Below are positions 5,559 to 5,794 of a stretch of 5,794 bases of DNA, piece after piece. The translations under genes were made by a program, and so were the position numbers. Within the stretch, counting starts at the first letter, position 1, and each line of letters opens with the position of its first letter. The DNA is from Candidatus Margulisiibacteriota bacterium. GTDB taxonomy: Bacteria > Margulisbacteria > WOR-1 > O2-12-FULL-45-9. Below the pieces are notes generated by a model, which made no database searches, had not been told where the DNA came from, and saw only the letters and a list, made by a program, of their open reading frames with translations. Location: positions 1 to 5,794 of the forward strand of contig JASEHX010000084.1 in assembly GCA_030018645.1 (NCBI GenBank). Reading direction: 5' to 3'.

Positions 5559-5601
5559 CTCTCGCCTTGCAGGCCTGCCTACCGGCAGGGAGGCTCGAGA
5601 G
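5559..5601. repeat. Multi-armed palindromic element (CCTGCC-TACC-GGCAGG core)
   Basis: The inner stem CCTGCC (5574-5579)/GGCAGG (5584-5589) has a TACC loop. The outer stem CTCTCG (5559-5564)/CGAGAG (5596-5601) is joined by a short CCT/AGG stem (5565-5567/5591-5593). A second 10-bp palindrome, GCAGGCCTGC, lies at 5569-5578 and competes with the inner stem. Hairpins with this core recur between genes in Patescibacteria genomes as far as I recall, so it may be a copy of a REP-like dispersed repeat. There is no T-tract, so a simple intrinsic terminator is unlikely. Confidence 0.6.
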
Positions 5602-5647
5602 TCTATTTTACCCCGGCCATCTTCACCCAACCCCCACAGAGAGAACT

Positions 5648-5691
5648 CCGAAAAATTGACTATCGATTTTGGTTTTTGTCAAACTTTTCGG
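5648..5691. repeat. Interrupted inverted repeat with 12 paired positions
   Basis: The left arm (5648-5660) is CCGAAAA-A-TTGAC and the right arm (5678-5691) is GTCAA-AC-TTTTCGG. They pair over 7 and 5 bp, separated by a small asymmetric internal loop, with a 17-base spacer (5661-5677) between the arms. No T-run follows on either strand. A protein-binding dyad, a transcribed stem-loop or a recombination-site relic are possible; the sequence does not resemble dif as I know it. Confidence 0.45.
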
Positions 5692-5794
5692 CTCCCACCC
5701 ACTATCTATCGCCCCCTCCCCCGGAAGATTTCACATTATCTTACAATTGAGAAATTGAAAGTAGAGTGATTTTTTTTGTGTCGTCGCCAAATGG

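Larger units (their letters stand above)
5511..5794. other. Non-coding region upstream of the target gene
   Basis: This 284-base stretch holds the target gene's leader, three inverted repeats (5526-5541, 5559-5601, 5648-5691) and C-rich runs on the plus strand (5631-5635, 5712-5725). No convincing gene was found on either strand. Promoter candidates for the minus strand are weak: TAAAAT at 5605-5610 lacks a -35 box, and TTGACA at 5677-5682 is a perfect -35 box with only a 3-of-6 -10 box (TCAATT, 5654-5659) at 17 bases. Confidence 0.55.

Noticed and set aside
4834..5750. Plus-strand open frames across and beyond the DGR target gene
   Set aside because: No ribosome site or family pattern; Ser/Pro-rich translations typical of antisense frames. 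The minus-strand gene has a near-ideal start.
5743..5794. Possible C-terminus of a gene entering from the right on the minus strand
   Set aside because: Short stretches are open in more than one frame, none long enough to judge; the window ends before a domain could be seen.
1..5794. tRNA, rRNA, CRISPR array, insertion sequence
   Set aside because: No cloverleaf with TTCRA arm, no rRNA segments, no spaced identical repeats and no transposase motifs were found on either strand by eye.

Overview
The window reads as bacterial chromosome. It carries a bacterial-type S-adenosylmethionine synthetase, Shine-Dalgarno sites on most genes and one gene that appears to be leaderless. A diversity-generating retroelement (DGR) remnant, a small M15-type peptidase and a hairpin built on CCTGCC/GGCAGG together suggest an uncultivated candidate phylum, perhaps Patescibacteria/CPR. 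That placement is an inference from gene content; nothing in the window fixes the taxon. All stops are TAA or TAG under the standard code.

Layout. (1) 1-59 is the leader of a GTG-started gene. (2) 60-2765 (+) encodes a 901-residue exported protein made of about sixteen 54-residue beta-propeller-like repeats. (3) 2762-3958 (-) is metK, ending tail to tail with the repeat protein and sharing the four bases TTAA. (4) 3959-4049 is a compact divergent promoter region: a perfect-consensus sigma70 promoter for metK is interleaved with a TATAAT promoter that should start transcription at or next to the ATG of the next gene. (5) 4050-4475 (+) encodes a 141-residue M15-like metallopeptidase with an Asp-to-His change at a presumed zinc ligand. 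(6) 4486-4713 (-) is a degraded avd gene, the four-helix-bundle accessory protein of DGRs. (7) 4782-5510 (-) encodes a 242-residue protein whose C-terminal part resembles the formylglycine-generating-enzyme/C-type-lectin fold; its last ~30 codons have the NNC/NNT bias expected of a DGR variable region. (8) 5511-5794 is non-coding, with three inverted repeats.

The most interesting part is 4486-5510. Read on the minus strand it has the order DGR target gene, variable region, avd, but the avd copy has two in-frame stops and lacks its end. No template repeat or reverse transcriptase is visible; an unrelated convergent peptidase gene lies where they would be expected. The target gene itself is intact, with a strong ribosome binding site. 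It could be a frozen, formerly diversified binding protein, or one still served in trans by a DGR elsewhere in the genome. The left half is housekeeping (metK) plus a cell-surface or secreted repeat protein, with no visible functional link between them.
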